Source of the DNA: a virus
Reading direction: 5' to 3' (one strand)
DNA length: 51,566 bases
Virus record (IMG/VR): IMGVR_UViG_3300020034_000025
Location: 1 to 51,566 of that record
Shown here: positions 13,849 through 20,057 of the stretch, piece by piece
Numbering within the stretch: the stretch's first letter is position 1
Layout of the letters: each line of letters opens with the position of its first letter
Notes under the pieces: generated by a model
The model's input: the letters and a program-made list of their open reading frames with translations, nothing else
Told to the model about the DNA's origin: nothing
The model's database searches: none
Position numbers and translations under genes: made by a program

Positions 13849-14061
13849 TCAGCTTTCCTTCTCGGTGGTGGCGGGTCGGATGGTGCGTGCGGCGAACTCT
13901 GCGCAGCGCACACCGGGGGTCGAGTTGTGGCGGCGGAGGTAGACGTACGGGTACCGCACCCCGTTGCGGTCGCCGAGTGAGGTGTAGATGAAACCGTCGG
14001 TGGTGCAGACGTCGCGGTCGCACTTGCACCGGAACTTGGTGGACAGCGGAAAGTCGGCCAT
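13849..14061 (-). CDS. 70-aa Cys-rich protein in the integrase operon
   Basis: ATG at 14061, one base after the upstream stop (TGACATG). It contains FRCKCDRDVCTTDGF near the N-terminus, then a basic Tyr-rich middle (VRYPYVYLRRHNS) and GVRCAEFAARTIRPA. Cys spacing suggests metal binding. Function unknown. It is one of three small genes joined by the same junction before the integrase. Confidence 0.65.
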   Translation of the reverse strand: MADFPLSTKFRCKCDRDVCTTDGFIYTSLGDRNGVRYPYVYLRRHNSTPGVRCAEFAARTIRPATTEKES

Positions 14062-14062
14062 G

Positions 14063-14362
14063 TCAGTTCCCTTCGCTGTGTGCGTCGTCGAGCATTTCGG
14101 AGAGCATCGTGCGGAGGAGGTCGAGCGCCAGTTCGTGCGCTGCGGCGTTCCACCCGCAGGTGGTGCACCTCGTTCCGTCCCCGGCGAAGTCGATGCAACA
14201 CCCTTCGTCGTCGTCGGTGTCGTCGTTGGCTTCGGTGGGGCACTCGGTCAGGCCGTTCGCTTCGTGAACGAATCCGGGGTAGCCGTGCTCGGTGGTGTCG
14301 TACCGCACTGGCAGTTCGCAGTGCTGGCAGACCGACAGGGGGTTGGGTGCTTGCGTCGTCAT
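14063..14362 (-). CDS. 99-aa acidic Cys-rich protein, first gene of the integrase operon
   Basis: ATG at 14362 with a -10 box (TACGCT) six bases upstream and no ribosome-binding site, so the mRNA is probably leaderless. Two Cys clusters are visible (VCQHCELPV; GTRCTTCGWN) separated by a very acidic stretch (ANDDTDDDEGCC), and the C-terminus is helical (LALDLLRTMLSEML). No family recognised. It starts the four-gene unit that ends with integrase. Confidence 0.65.
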   Translation of the reverse strand: MTTQAPNPLSVCQHCELPVRYDTTEHGYPGFVHEANGLTECPTEANDDTDDDEGCCIDFAGDGTRCTTCGWNAAAHELALDLLRTMLSEMLDDAHSEGN

Positions 14363-14368
14363 ATCCCC

Positions 14369-14374
14369 AGCGTA
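14369..14374 (-). promoter_or_regulatory. Leaderless-type promoter (-10 TACGCT) of the integrase operon
   Basis: On the minus strand TGTACGCT (extended -10 form) ends six bases before ATG 14362. Further upstream CACCCCCAACGGGGAGTG (about 14395-14412) is nearly symmetric and may be an operator; CACCCCCAA recurs at about 14445. Confidence 0.5.
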
Positions 14375-14464
14375 CAGGCTTCGGACTGTCTTACACACCC
14401 CCAACGGGGAGTGAAAGATGGTCCGAACGCTGTGACCTGGGGAAACACCCCCAAATTCCCACAA

Positions 14465-14490
14465 GTTCAACATTACCGAGTTGTGTTGAC
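14465..14490. promoter_or_regulatory. Shared promoter/operator element, copy A
   Basis: Begins GTTCAAC and ends GTTGTGTTGAC; 20 of 26 positions match the element at 16122-16147 without gaps. It contains TCAACA and TGTTGA as an inverted pair (14467-14472, 14484-14489). It covers the -35 region of the plus-strand gene at 14517. Confidence 0.55.
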
Positions 14491-14503
14491 GGCGCGGAGG
14501 TCG

Positions 14504-14509
14504 TAGAGT
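14504..14509 (+). promoter_or_regulatory. Leaderless-type promoter (-10 TAGAGT)
   Basis: TAGAGT ends 7 nt before ATG 14517. TTGTGT at 14481-14486, 17 bp upstream, is a plausible -35. The same hexamer TAGAGT serves the minus-strand gene at 16104. Confidence 0.55.
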
Positions 14510-14516
14510 GACCCAC

Positions 14517-14747
14517 ATGGCCACCACAGCAGGACCCCAGGCAGAGACACCCTCCGAGCGCGGGACCAGGATGGCTCGCAAGCACGCCAGCAAGCCCAGC
14601 GTCGTTGACCCCACCCGCACGCGGCTCTGCGCCTGGGACTACGCGGAACGCATGGCGGAGGTGTCGGACCGGGCGTACTGGACGGCCTACGCGGCAGAGT
14701 CCAAGCGGATCGACCCCGACAGGAACCGGACCACCAACCGGCCATAA
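14517..14747 (+). CDS. 76-aa basic protein of unknown function
   Basis: ATG 14517 is preferred over GTG 14508 because the -10 box overlaps the latter. It begins MATTAGPQAETPSERG, then a basic stretch (MARKHASKPSV), then a helical DYAERMAEVSDRAYWTAYAAE and a basic, polar tail. No domain recognised. It is a single-gene unit with its own promoter and a strong terminator (14757-14794), the layout of a prophage-expressed accessory gene. Confidence 0.65.
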   Translation: MATTAGPQAETPSERGTRMARKHASKPSVVDPTRTRLCAWDYAERMAEVSDRAYWTAYAAESKRIDPDRNRTTNRP

Positions 14748-14756
14748 TCGACCAAC

Positions 14757-14794
14757 GGAGAAGGCCCCGGGACCGCACCCCCGGGGCCTTCTCC
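14757..14794. terminator. Strong bidirectional terminator hairpin
   Basis: Fifteen-bp perfect arms (GGAGAAGGCCCCGGG at 14757-14771 and its complement at 14780-14794) with an 8-nt loop. It lies exactly between a plus-strand gene ending at 14747 and a minus-strand gene ending at 14799, so it can serve both. Confidence 0.8.
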
Positions 14795-14798
14795 GCGT

Positions 14799-15119
14799 CT
14801 AAGGACTCTCGCTGCTCTGTTCCTCCGGTGCGCTGATTGGGTTCCTGCGCCACCGGTCCGCTTTGAGGATGCCGACGAACAACGTGGTGATGTAGTTGTG
14901 CTGCCCCTCGCGAGCGAAGGTGCTGACTAGCCACAGGAGCGTTTCCGCTTGGTCATCGTCTAGCCCTTCGACAAAGGCCCGAACACGAAGATCGTTGGCC
15001 TCTTGCGTCATCTCCTCCTTCTCTTTGGTTTCCTCAGTTTTGATACCGAAGAGACCTTCGAGGAGTTCGGTAGGAAGCGGCATGGTGAAGCCGCCAGGCC
15101 CGTCGTCGTCATCGCTCAT
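14799..15119 (-). CDS. 106-aa acidic protein of unknown function
   Basis: Begins MSDDDDGPGGFTMPLPTELLEGLFG, then a Lys/Glu-rich helix, then DDDQAETLLWLVSTFAREG and a C-terminus ending PEEQSSESP. No Cys. A leaderless-type promoter (TAGCGT) lies six bases before the ATG, and it ends at a strong shared terminator, so it is a stand-alone unit. No family recognised. Confidence 0.7.
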   Translation of the reverse strand: MSDDDDGPGGFTMPLPTELLEGLFGIKTEETKEKEEMTQEANDLRVRAFVEGLDDDQAETLLWLVSTFAREGQHNYITTLFVGILKADRWRRNPISAPEEQSSESP

Positions 15120-15125
15120 CTCGCG

Positions 15126-15131
15126 ACGCTA
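15126..15131 (-). promoter_or_regulatory. Leaderless-type promoter (-10 TAGCGT)
   Basis: Minus-strand TGCTAGCGT (extended -10) ends six bases before ATG 15119. A TTGACA further upstream (about 15153-15158) is 21 bp away, longer than an ideal spacer. Confidence 0.5.
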
Positions 15132-15214
15132 GCAGCCGGCCCCTACGGAGAGTGTCAAGGCAAACGCACCGCTCACGAACCACCCCGGGCCCTTCCACCT
15201 TTCACCGCCATGGG

Positions 15215-15754
15215 TCAGGCACCTGGCCAGGTCGCGCACCGGCAACGCTCAGCGTCCGGCCGGCCCCCGGAGGGGAGCGCGTCGAGCTGCTCACGGGTGA
15301 GCATGACTGCACGCATGCGCTTCTGGGGAGCTGCCGCGGTGCAGCCCCGTAAGGAATGCACCCGCCCGGACGGAGCGCGCCAGAACTGCCGTTTGTCGCT
15401 CAGGTCGTCTCGCTCAGCCTCATCGGCGAGAGCGACGAAATCGGACTCGATCAAGGTGCGGCCGCCAGGCGTTGTGACCGGTCCATCGGACACGACAACC
15501 GATGCTCGAGGTCGTGAACCGCCACGCGGGCGGAGCCGTACTCCGTTGCGGAGCAGCAGCTTGCGCACGCCAGCTTCGCTCATGTCCGCTTCGTCTGCAA
15601 TGGACCGCAACGACGCGGACGTGTTCGCCTCGTATGCGTCCGCGATGGCGCTTTCTAGACCAGCGGTGACGCGTGCTCGTTCGCGTCGCCACCAGTCGAC
15701 CAGCTCTAGCGGGTCGGTCGGCTTCTCGTCGGGGGTGTCGACGGTGGCGCTCAT
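15215..15754 (-). CDS. Probable HTH DNA-binding protein
   Basis: 179 aa from ATG 15754, overlapping the upstream stop (ATGA). The N-terminal part carries a helix-rich WWRRERARVTAGLESAIADAY, then an HTH-like SLRSIADEADMSEAGVRKLL followed by a basic RNGVRLRPRGGSRP. The C-terminal 80 residues include GCTAAAPQKRM and a CRCATW end. The HTH pattern (A-D-E-A-x-M-S-x-x-x-V-R) is good. A transcription factor in this region of single-promoter units might control them, but that is inference. Confidence 0.7.
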   Translation of the reverse strand: MSATVDTPDEKPTDPLELVDWWRRERARVTAGLESAIADAYEANTSASLRSIADEADMSEAGVRKLLLRNGVRLRPRGGSRPRASVVVSDGPVTTPGGRTLIESDFVALADEAERDDLSDKRQFWRAPSGRVHSLRGCTAAAPQKRMRAVMLTREQLDALPSGGRPDAERCRCATWPGA

Positions 15755-16104
15755 TGCTCGTGGCTGTCGTCGTAGTCGGCGAAAACGGCAACTAGCGAAG
15801 GGTCTTCGGCGCGCACCTCGGCCACGAGACGGGCGTCGTCGGCGGTCAACCACCGGGCAGACTCGGTCGGGGTGGTGAACATCCACGCCACCGCACCGTC
15901 GGGGATTTCGTCATAGACCAGCTGGCCGCGGGTGGCCCTGTCGTAGCGAAGACCCCCCGCGGTGTCCTGCCAACTGGAGTCGTCGACCTGGTACCGCGAC
16001 TCGACAGTCATGTTGTCGTACCAGACGACTGCCGTGGCGCCTTCCGGTAGTCCCCTTGCGTCGATGATCTGTCCGAGGGTGATGGTGGTGGTCGTGTCGT
16101 TCAT
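15751..16104 (-). CDS. 117-aa protein of unknown function
   Basis: ATG 16104 lies 7 bases after a TAGAGT box and has no ribosome-binding site, which decides the start. It opens MNDTTTTITLGQIIDARG and has a beta-rich middle (AVVWYDNMTVESRY) and acidic helices. No domain recognised. It is the first gene of a two-gene unit with the HTH protein and diverges from the gene at 16175. Confidence 0.65.
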   Translation of the reverse strand: MNDTTTTITLGQIIDARGLPEGATAVVWYDNMTVESRYQVDDSSWQDTAGGLRYDRATRGQLVYDEIPDGAVAWMFTTPTESARWLTADDARLVAEVRAEDPSLVAVFADYDDSHEQ

Positions 16105-16111
16105 GGTGTGG

Positions 16112-16117
16112 ACTCTA
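16112..16117 (-). promoter_or_regulatory. Leaderless-type promoter (-10 TAGAGT), minus strand
   Basis: TAGAGT ends 7 bases before ATG 16104 on the minus strand. It faces the TATGGT promoter at 16162-16167, with the shared element copy B between them. Confidence 0.55.
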
Positions 16118-16121
16118 CCGC

Positions 16122-16147
16122 GTTCAACCTCACTCGGTTGTGTTGGC
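16122..16147. promoter_or_regulatory. Shared promoter/operator element, copy B
   Basis: Begins GTTCAAC and ends GTTGTGTTGGC; matches copy A at 14465-14490 in 20 of 26 positions. It contains CAACC-TCACTC-GGTTG. Its end lies 14 bp before the plus-strand -10 box (13 bp in copy A). Lying between divergent starts, it could regulate both directions. Confidence 0.55.
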
Positions 16148-16161
16148 TCAAGTTCACCGGG

Positions 16162-16167
16162 TATGGT
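16162..16167 (+). promoter_or_regulatory. Leaderless-type promoter (-10 TATGGT)
   Basis: TATGGT ends 7 nt before ATG 16175, with TTGTGT 18 bp upstream as possible -35. No ribosome-binding site. Confidence 0.6.
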
Positions 16168-16174
16168 TGCGGCC

Positions 16175-16861
16175 ATGACGACGCAAGCCACCGAAATCGC
16201 ACGAACCCAGTTCATCGGGACGTCAAGCGGTCACTTCGACGACCACGACAAGTGGATCGTTGGTCCCGTCCTCGTAGACGTCGTGATCTACACGCACGGA
16301 CCAGGCGTCCGCGACACCTACTCGCTCGTGATCGACGGGCAGCCGCAGCTAGGCGGATACGCCGACGAAATCGGCGTTGACGGTCTGCCGCAGTGCGCGT
16401 TCCTGACGCTGCGCGCCGCTAGCAGCGCCTACCTCGACGGGTGGAACGATCACATGTCGTTCGTCGCCGGTCAGGAGACCCGCAGCGCAGGCGACCTCGG
16501 TAGAGAGACTCCGGAGTACCGGGAGGACTACGGCAAGGGGTGGGCCGCTGCTCGAGCTGCGACCGCTCGCACATCGATCATCGTCGAGCCCACCGTTACG
16601 GCGGTACCTTCGCCGTTGGAGCTACCCGCAGGAGAGGACACTGTGACAGACGAGCCAGACGACAAGTTGCCGTTCACGGCTAACGACTACTTCCCCCTCA
16701 CCCGCCAGGCGACCCACGACCTCCTGACGGTGCTAGAGGAGGCGTTGAAGTTCGGTCAGTTCACGGAGGCTCAGACGGACCGGTGCAACGACCTGTTCGG
16801 ACAGCTGCTGAGCCACCAGGCCCGGCTGATCTCCCACGGGGACCCCGAACCCCTTCCGTGA
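16175..16861 (+). CDS. 228-aa protein of unknown function
   Basis: The ATG at 16175 is fixed by the leaderless promoter. The N-terminal half has strands (PVLVDVVIYTHGPGV, TYSLVIDGQPQLGGY) and helices (RAASSAYLDGWNDHMSF). A linker rich in Pro/Glu/Asp lies near residue 165. The last 60 residues are helical (RQATHDLLTVLEEALKFGQF) and might be a separate domain. No family recognised. It ends at a terminator-like hairpin, so it is a single-gene unit. Confidence 0.7.
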   Translation: MTTQATEIARTQFIGTSSGHFDDHDKWIVGPVLVDVVIYTHGPGVRDTYSLVIDGQPQLGGYADEIGVDGLPQCAFLTLRAASSAYLDGWNDHMSFVAGQETRSAGDLGRETPEYREDYGKGWAAARAATARTSIIVEPTVTAVPSPLELPAGEDTVTDEPDDKLPFTANDYFPLTRQATHDLLTVLEEALKFGQFTEAQTDRCNDLFGQLLSHQARLISHGDPEPLP

Positions 16862-16868
16862 CCCTGAC

Positions 16869-16895
16869 GGCGCCCACCTGCTGGGGGTGGGCGCC
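16869..16895 (+). terminator. Terminator-like hairpin
   Basis: GGCGCCCACC at 16869-16878 pairs with GGTGGGCGCC at 16886-16895 around a 7-nt loop, eight bases after the stop of the gene ending at 16861. No U-tract. Confidence 0.65.
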
Positions 16896-16922
16896 CGGAC
16901 TGGACTACGGAAGGCAACCCCC

Positions 16923-17261
16923 ATGAACCCCTATCGCTTGCTCGCTATCTGTGTGCTCGGCGCCGCTTCGGCGGTGTCGACCTACAGCCTCAGTACTGGC
17001 GTCGTCAGCGTCACCGCAGGCCCTGACATCGTCGCTGTCCCCGCGTGCGAAGCGGAGCTGACGGACCTCATGCGCGACCCCGGGTCCGTTACGTTCGACG
17101 AGATCACTTCCGACGACATCCCCGATAGCGGCTGGTCGGTGACCGGTGGCTATGGGGCACGCAACGGTTTCGGGGGGATGAACAAAGGCGTCTTCGTGTG
17201 CTTCACAAGCGACGACGGAACCGACCCGCGGGTATTCACAGATGAGAGCTTGGAGGACTGA
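16923..17261 (+). CDS. Secreted protein of unknown function
   Basis: 112 aa with a ribosome-binding site (GGAAGGC) before ATG 16923. The N-terminus MNPYRLLAICVLGAASAVSTY is a signal peptide or anchor. The mature part has CEAELTDLMRDPGSVTFDEI and a second Cys near the end (VFVCF), which could form a disulfide outside the cell. Sequences of the form D-P-x-S-V-x-F are seen in small exported actinobacterial proteins of unknown role. It starts a run of four short coupled genes; surface alteration of the lysogen is possible. Confidence 0.7.
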   Translation: MNPYRLLAICVLGAASAVSTYSLSTGVVSVTAGPDIVAVPACEAELTDLMRDPGSVTFDEITSDDIPDSGWSVTGGYGARNGFGGMNKGVFVCFTSDDGTDPRVFTDESLED

Positions 17262-17263
17262 AC

Positions 17264-17344
17264 GTGGAAATCATCATTCCTGTACTGGTCGTGTGCCTGG
17301 TGCTCGCGTTCTTCGCCGTGGCTATCAAGGTGCTGTACGGATGA
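17264..17344 (+). CDS. 26-aa single-pass membrane microprotein
   Basis: GTG at 17264 lies at ideal distance from GGAGG (17252-17256), and the stop overlaps the next ATG (ATGA). The whole peptide is one hydrophobic helix: MEIIIPVLVVCLVLAFFAVA followed by IKVLYG. Good signal and coupling on the downstream side make it likely to be translated. Function unknown; it might anchor or partner the secreted protein upstream. Confidence 0.6.
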   Translation: MEIIIPVLVVCLVLAFFAVAIKVLYG

Positions 17345-17508
17345 GCACCATCGTTCTTCGCATCGGCACCACCGACGTCGATCCCACGCTTGTCGACCCA
17401 GAGAACCTCGCAGCTGACATTGTCGACACCTACAACGACGACCTGCGGCACCGCGTGAACCCTCTTAACGGACCTGTCGAGCTGATCGAAGCGGAGTGGG
17501 AAGCATGA
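17341..17508 (+). CDS. 55-aa acidic protein of unknown function
   Basis: ATG overlaps the microprotein stop and the gene ends in an ATGA overlap with the next. It reads MSTIVLRIGTTDVDPTLVDP at the start and ends LIEAEWEA; acidic, no Cys. Coupling on both sides is the main support. Confidence 0.6.
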   Translation: MSTIVLRIGTTDVDPTLVDPENLAADIVDTYNDDLRHRVNPLNGPVELIEAEWEA

Positions 17509-17774
17509 GCATTCGCATCCTGGCAATCGAGACGCTCGACGAGTACCAAATCCTGCGAGTCGAGATCACTGAAGATGGAGAGGTAGCGACCGGTTGGGAG
17601 TCGTGGTGCCTCCATGAGGACTGCACCACCGGGAATCTCGCTGTCATGGTCAGCCACGACGACGCGACGACCGCGGTAGCGGTGCACGTGCACGAGCGTC
17701 CCCCCGCGGATATCCCGCAGGGGTCGCTGCGTCGAGCTGTCGCCGCGGAGATGCGCGCCAGCTGCTCCCGCTAG
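17505..17774 (+). CDS. 89-aa protein of unknown function
   Basis: ATG 17505 overlaps the previous stop. Beta-rich N-terminus (MSIRILAIETLDEYQILRVE), WCLHEDCTT in the middle, and a helical basic end (LRRAVAAEMRASCSR). Its TAG stop shares CTAG with the convergent gene at 17771. No domain recognised. Confidence 0.65.
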   Translation: MSIRILAIETLDEYQILRVEITEDGEVATGWESWCLHEDCTTGNLAVMVSHDDATTAVAVHVHERPPADIPQGSLRRAVAAEMRASCSR

Positions 17775-18091
17775 GCGAGGTCGTCTGCGTCGTCCCCTCC
17801 GGGGTCGTCGAAACGTTCGTCGTCGTAACCGAGCAGCTCTGTACGAGCCGCCTGCCGGTCCGCCCCGGTGGGCGGCTCGTTTGATGTGTGCGCGAGCGTT
17901 GCGTTTGCTCTTCGTGCGGACGTTGATCCTCTAAGGTCGAGTTCGCCGCACTCGACTCGATGCAGGGTGGACGGAAGCATCCCTGTTCGCCGCGCCGTTT
18001 CTCGTAGACCTATCCCCTGCGACAGCCGTAACTGCCGCAGGTTCGGTCCGAGGGTTCGGCGTGCGAGTGTTAGCGCAGCTTCCGGTGTCAC
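17771..18091 (-). CDS. XRE-family HTH protein
   Basis: 106 aa from GTG 18091, which has a strong ribosome-binding site (GGAGGTGAG) and overlaps the upstream stop (GTGA). The HTH is clear: LRQLRLSQGIGLRETARRTGMLPSTLHRVECGEL. The C-terminal third is disordered and very acidic (DDERFDDPGGDDADDLA). It is the last gene of a four-gene unit that begins with the phosphatase. A second regulator away from the main switch might control the accessory units. Confidence 0.8.
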   Translation of the reverse strand: MTPEAALTLARRTLGPNLRQLRLSQGIGLRETARRTGMLPSTLHRVECGELDLRGSTSARRANATLAHTSNEPPTGADRQAARTELLGYDDERFDDPGGDDADDLA

Positions 18092-18312
18092 GGGATCTTT
18101 CTCACCTCCCGCCCGACTATGTACGGATTCCACTCGATAGGCAGGCTGCCACCGTCGATCAGGTAGCGGTCGATTGCGTCGAACAGCGCAGCTGCGGTCT
18201 TTGCGAGGACGCACAGGCGGTCTGTGCCTGTCTCAGCACGTATCTCGCTGGTGACCGCCCGGAGTTCAGCGAGGGTGGCGGTCAGTTCGAACGCAGGCCG
18301 CGTCACCGTCAC
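18088..18312 (-). CDS. 74-aa helical protein of unknown function
   Basis: GTG 18312 overlaps the upstream stop (GTGA). Amphipathic helices (ATLAELRAVTSEIRAETG, RLCVLAKTAAALFDAIDRYL) are followed by PIEWNPYIVGREVRKIP. No motif recognised. Coupled on both sides. Confidence 0.65.
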   Translation of the reverse strand: MTVTRPAFELTATLAELRAVTSEIRAETGTDRLCVLAKTAAALFDAIDRYLIDGGSLPIEWNPYIVGREVRKIP

Positions 18313-18695
18313 TGCTCATCCTCTGTGGCTCGTTCGCCGCCGGTTATCTCAATCCTGGGGTTCGGGTGCTGTTCGTTGTCCGCTAGTAGCAGGGCAAGCG
18401 TCCGCGCCATCTCGTAGGTGTCCGACCAGGCCACCGCGATGCAAGGCGTGCGGCGGTCTGGGACGAACTCCACAACCGTCGCTCCGGTGCTGTCTTTGAC
18501 CGCGAACCAGCCGATAGGCGGCGGGGCCGAACGGATCTTGAGGTGCGGAGCGCAGTGGCCAGTGACGATGTCGAGCGCTTCTAGTAGCGCGTCGTCTGCG
18601 GTGACAATTTGGCCCTGTCCTATGGCTACTCGAGCTAGATCGATCTTCCACCGGAGATAGTCCGGTCCGGTCCGCAGAGCGTCCTCAACGGCCAC
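18309..18695 (-). CDS. 128-aa protein of unknown function
   Basis: The start is set at GTG 18695, preceded by GAGGGGC and overlapping the phosphatase stop by 11 bases. The protein opens MAVEDALRTGPDYLRWKIDL, has a central strand region (TGATVVEFVPDRRTPCIAVAW) and a final helix (ARTLALLLADNEQHPNP). No family recognised. Confidence 0.6.
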   Translation of the reverse strand: MAVEDALRTGPDYLRWKIDLARVAIGQGQIVTADDALLEALDIVTGHCAPHLKIRSAPPPIGWFAVKDSTGATVVEFVPDRRTPCIAVAWSDTYEMARTLALLLADNEQHPNPRIEITGGERATEDEQ

Positions 18696-19320
18696 CAGTG
18701 CGCCCCTCAGGGAACGTGTGGCAGCGGTTGCAGTACCCAGACTCGATGTCTCTCGGATGAGCGCTACGGGCACCACAGGCACCACAGGTGAACAGCTCGA
18801 TACCACGCATGGCGAACTGTCGCCAGACGATGTACCGCGACCCCTGCCGTGCGATCGGAGGTTCTATCCCCGGGTCAACGACCGGCAGGACAGGCAAACC
18901 GAGCTGGCGCCACATGTCGATGACCTGGGGGCGGTCGTCGACCACGTAGCGGACGGTATAGAGCGGGGCGATCTGCTCTCGGTACATCTGGGCTTTGACC
19001 TCGGAATCGATGCGATAGTCGCCACCCGCACGCATCAGCAGCCAGTCAATGGGCAGCTGGTGCTTGACGATCCAGTCTTGCATACGCCACCTGCGACGCC
19101 GGTCACCCGCCCAATCCCCCTCCCGTCGACCGCTGACCATGATGCGCGTTACCCCGGGGCGGATGGCGCGTAAAAGCCCGCAAACACTGGGAATCGGAGC
19201 GTCAAACGGGAGCGCGGCGTTGTACTCCGCCCACGCCGCATCGGTCCCGGTGGCAGGGAGGCAATAGGCGACGGAGGCTAGGGTCCCGTCTCGGTCGAAG
19301 ATCACGGCGGGCGGTTTCAT
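18685..19320 (-). CDS. PseT-like polynucleotide 3'-phosphatase (HAD superfamily) with C-terminal zinc ribbon
   Basis: 211 aa from ATG 19320. Motif I is AVIFDRDGTLA (nucleophile Asp and the D-x-D-G-T signature), motif II is IMVSGRREGDW, and motif III is YVVDDRPQVIDMW. The stretch between, with DWLLMRAGGDYRIDSEVK, is the pattern of the phosphatase half of T4 polynucleotide kinase/phosphatase, which removes 3' phosphates or cyclic phosphates so broken DNA or RNA can be resealed. The kinase half is absent. The last 45 residues carry CGACGARSAHP and YCNRCHTF, a zinc ribbon that could supply nucleic-acid binding. No ligase is seen in the window. The start codon lies only 12 bases from the divergent gene at 19333. 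Confidence 0.8.
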   Translation of the reverse strand: MKPPAVIFDRDGTLASVAYCLPATGTDAAWAEYNAALPFDAPIPSVCGLLRAIRPGVTRIMVSGRREGDWAGDRRRRWRMQDWIVKHQLPIDWLLMRAGGDYRIDSEVKAQMYREQIAPLYTVRYVVDDRPQVIDMWRQLGLPVLPVVDPGIEPPIARQGSRYIVWRQFAMRGIELFTCGACGARSAHPRDIESGYCNRCHTFPEGRTGGR

Positions 19321-19332
19321 CGGAGGACACCT

Positions 19333-19797
19333 ATGCCCGCTCGCACCCCAGAGGAACCACTGACCGAAGCAGACGAAAAGCTTGTCGACGCCGCCGTGCG
19401 ATGGATGGCCGCGGAACAGGCAGCGACGCGCCCGCCGCGCTGCGAGAGCCACGACCCGTCCGCCCGGCTGCTGGTCGACCTCCCGCTCGCGAATCAGCTA
19501 GAAGCTATGGCCAGTTGCCTCCCCTGTGACTGGCCTGCCAGCTTCGAACCGGGGACACCGATAGCCCGGATACTCAACATGTGTGCTACTGCGGTGCGGG
19601 ACCTGATCTGCCAGCGAGACGAGGCGGCGCTAATGGCCGCGGTGTTGCACGTCTTCAATCGTAAGTTCGTCCCGAGTTACAGCGGTTCCCCGCTCGACGT
19701 GCGGGTGAAAGAGTTCCTAGCGAAAGTCGACGGGGGACCCGCGTACGCGGACCCGCCTTGCACCTGCAAGGAAGAAACCCCCACAAAACCCGCCTAG
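19333..19797 (+). CDS. 154-aa protein of unknown function
   Basis: ATG 19333 follows GGAGG at good spacing. It is Ala-rich and helical (DEKLVDAAVRWMAAEQAAT), with cysteines spread through it and a CTCKEE end. No domain recognised. Back-to-back with the phosphatase gene, so its promoter must overlap that gene. It ends before a U-tract terminator at 19896. Confidence 0.7.
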   Translation: MPARTPEEPLTEADEKLVDAAVRWMAAEQAATRPPRCESHDPSARLLVDLPLANQLEAMASCLPCDWPASFEPGTPIARILNMCATAVRDLICQRDEAALMAAVLHVFNRKFVPSYSGSPLDVRVKEFLAKVDGGPAYADPPCTCKEETPTKPA

Positions 19798-19895
19798 TGA
19801 CGTCCTGTAGGGAAGACACAGCGCCTACCCTGACAGATGCGAGGTAGCGCCTGACCCGCTCGCCAGGTGCGTACTTCGTGAAATCCGCCGCCAGG

Positions 19896-19944
19896 CAGCG
19901 CCCCCCTCGGTTCCCCCACCGACCAGGGGCGCTGTCCTGTTTTT
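19896..19944 (+). terminator. Intrinsic terminator with U-tract
   Basis: CAGCGCCCC at 19896-19904 pairs with GGGGCGCTG at 19926-19934, followed by TCCTGTTTTT. The T-run makes this the most classical terminator in the window. It closes the plus-strand unit that ends at 19797; the 98 bases between hold nothing I can assign. Confidence 0.75.
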
Positions 19945-19953
19945 CGGCCAGTA

Positions 19954-20004
19954 CCTCGTTCCCTAGGGAGCCGCCCGCCGACTCCCTAGGACGAGGGAAC
20001 GAGG
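19954..20004. repeat. Interrupted 17-bp inverted repeat
   Basis: CCTCGTTCCCTAGGGAG at 19954-19970 is matched by CTCCCTAGG (19982-19990) and GAACGAGG (19997-20004), with six extra bases splitting the right arm. It may be a minus-strand terminator for the gene ending at 20058 or a protein-binding site. Confidence 0.55.
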
Positions 20005-20057
20005 CGGAAATCTAGGCGTCGAAACGCGGCTCTACCCTGTAGGAACTGGTGCTTTCT

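Noticed and set aside
12062-14029. Longer 655-aa integrase reading from 14029
   Set aside because: The first 117 residues are basic, low-quality sequence overlapping three small genes; ATG 13678 has a strong ribosome-binding site and gives a normal serine integrase.
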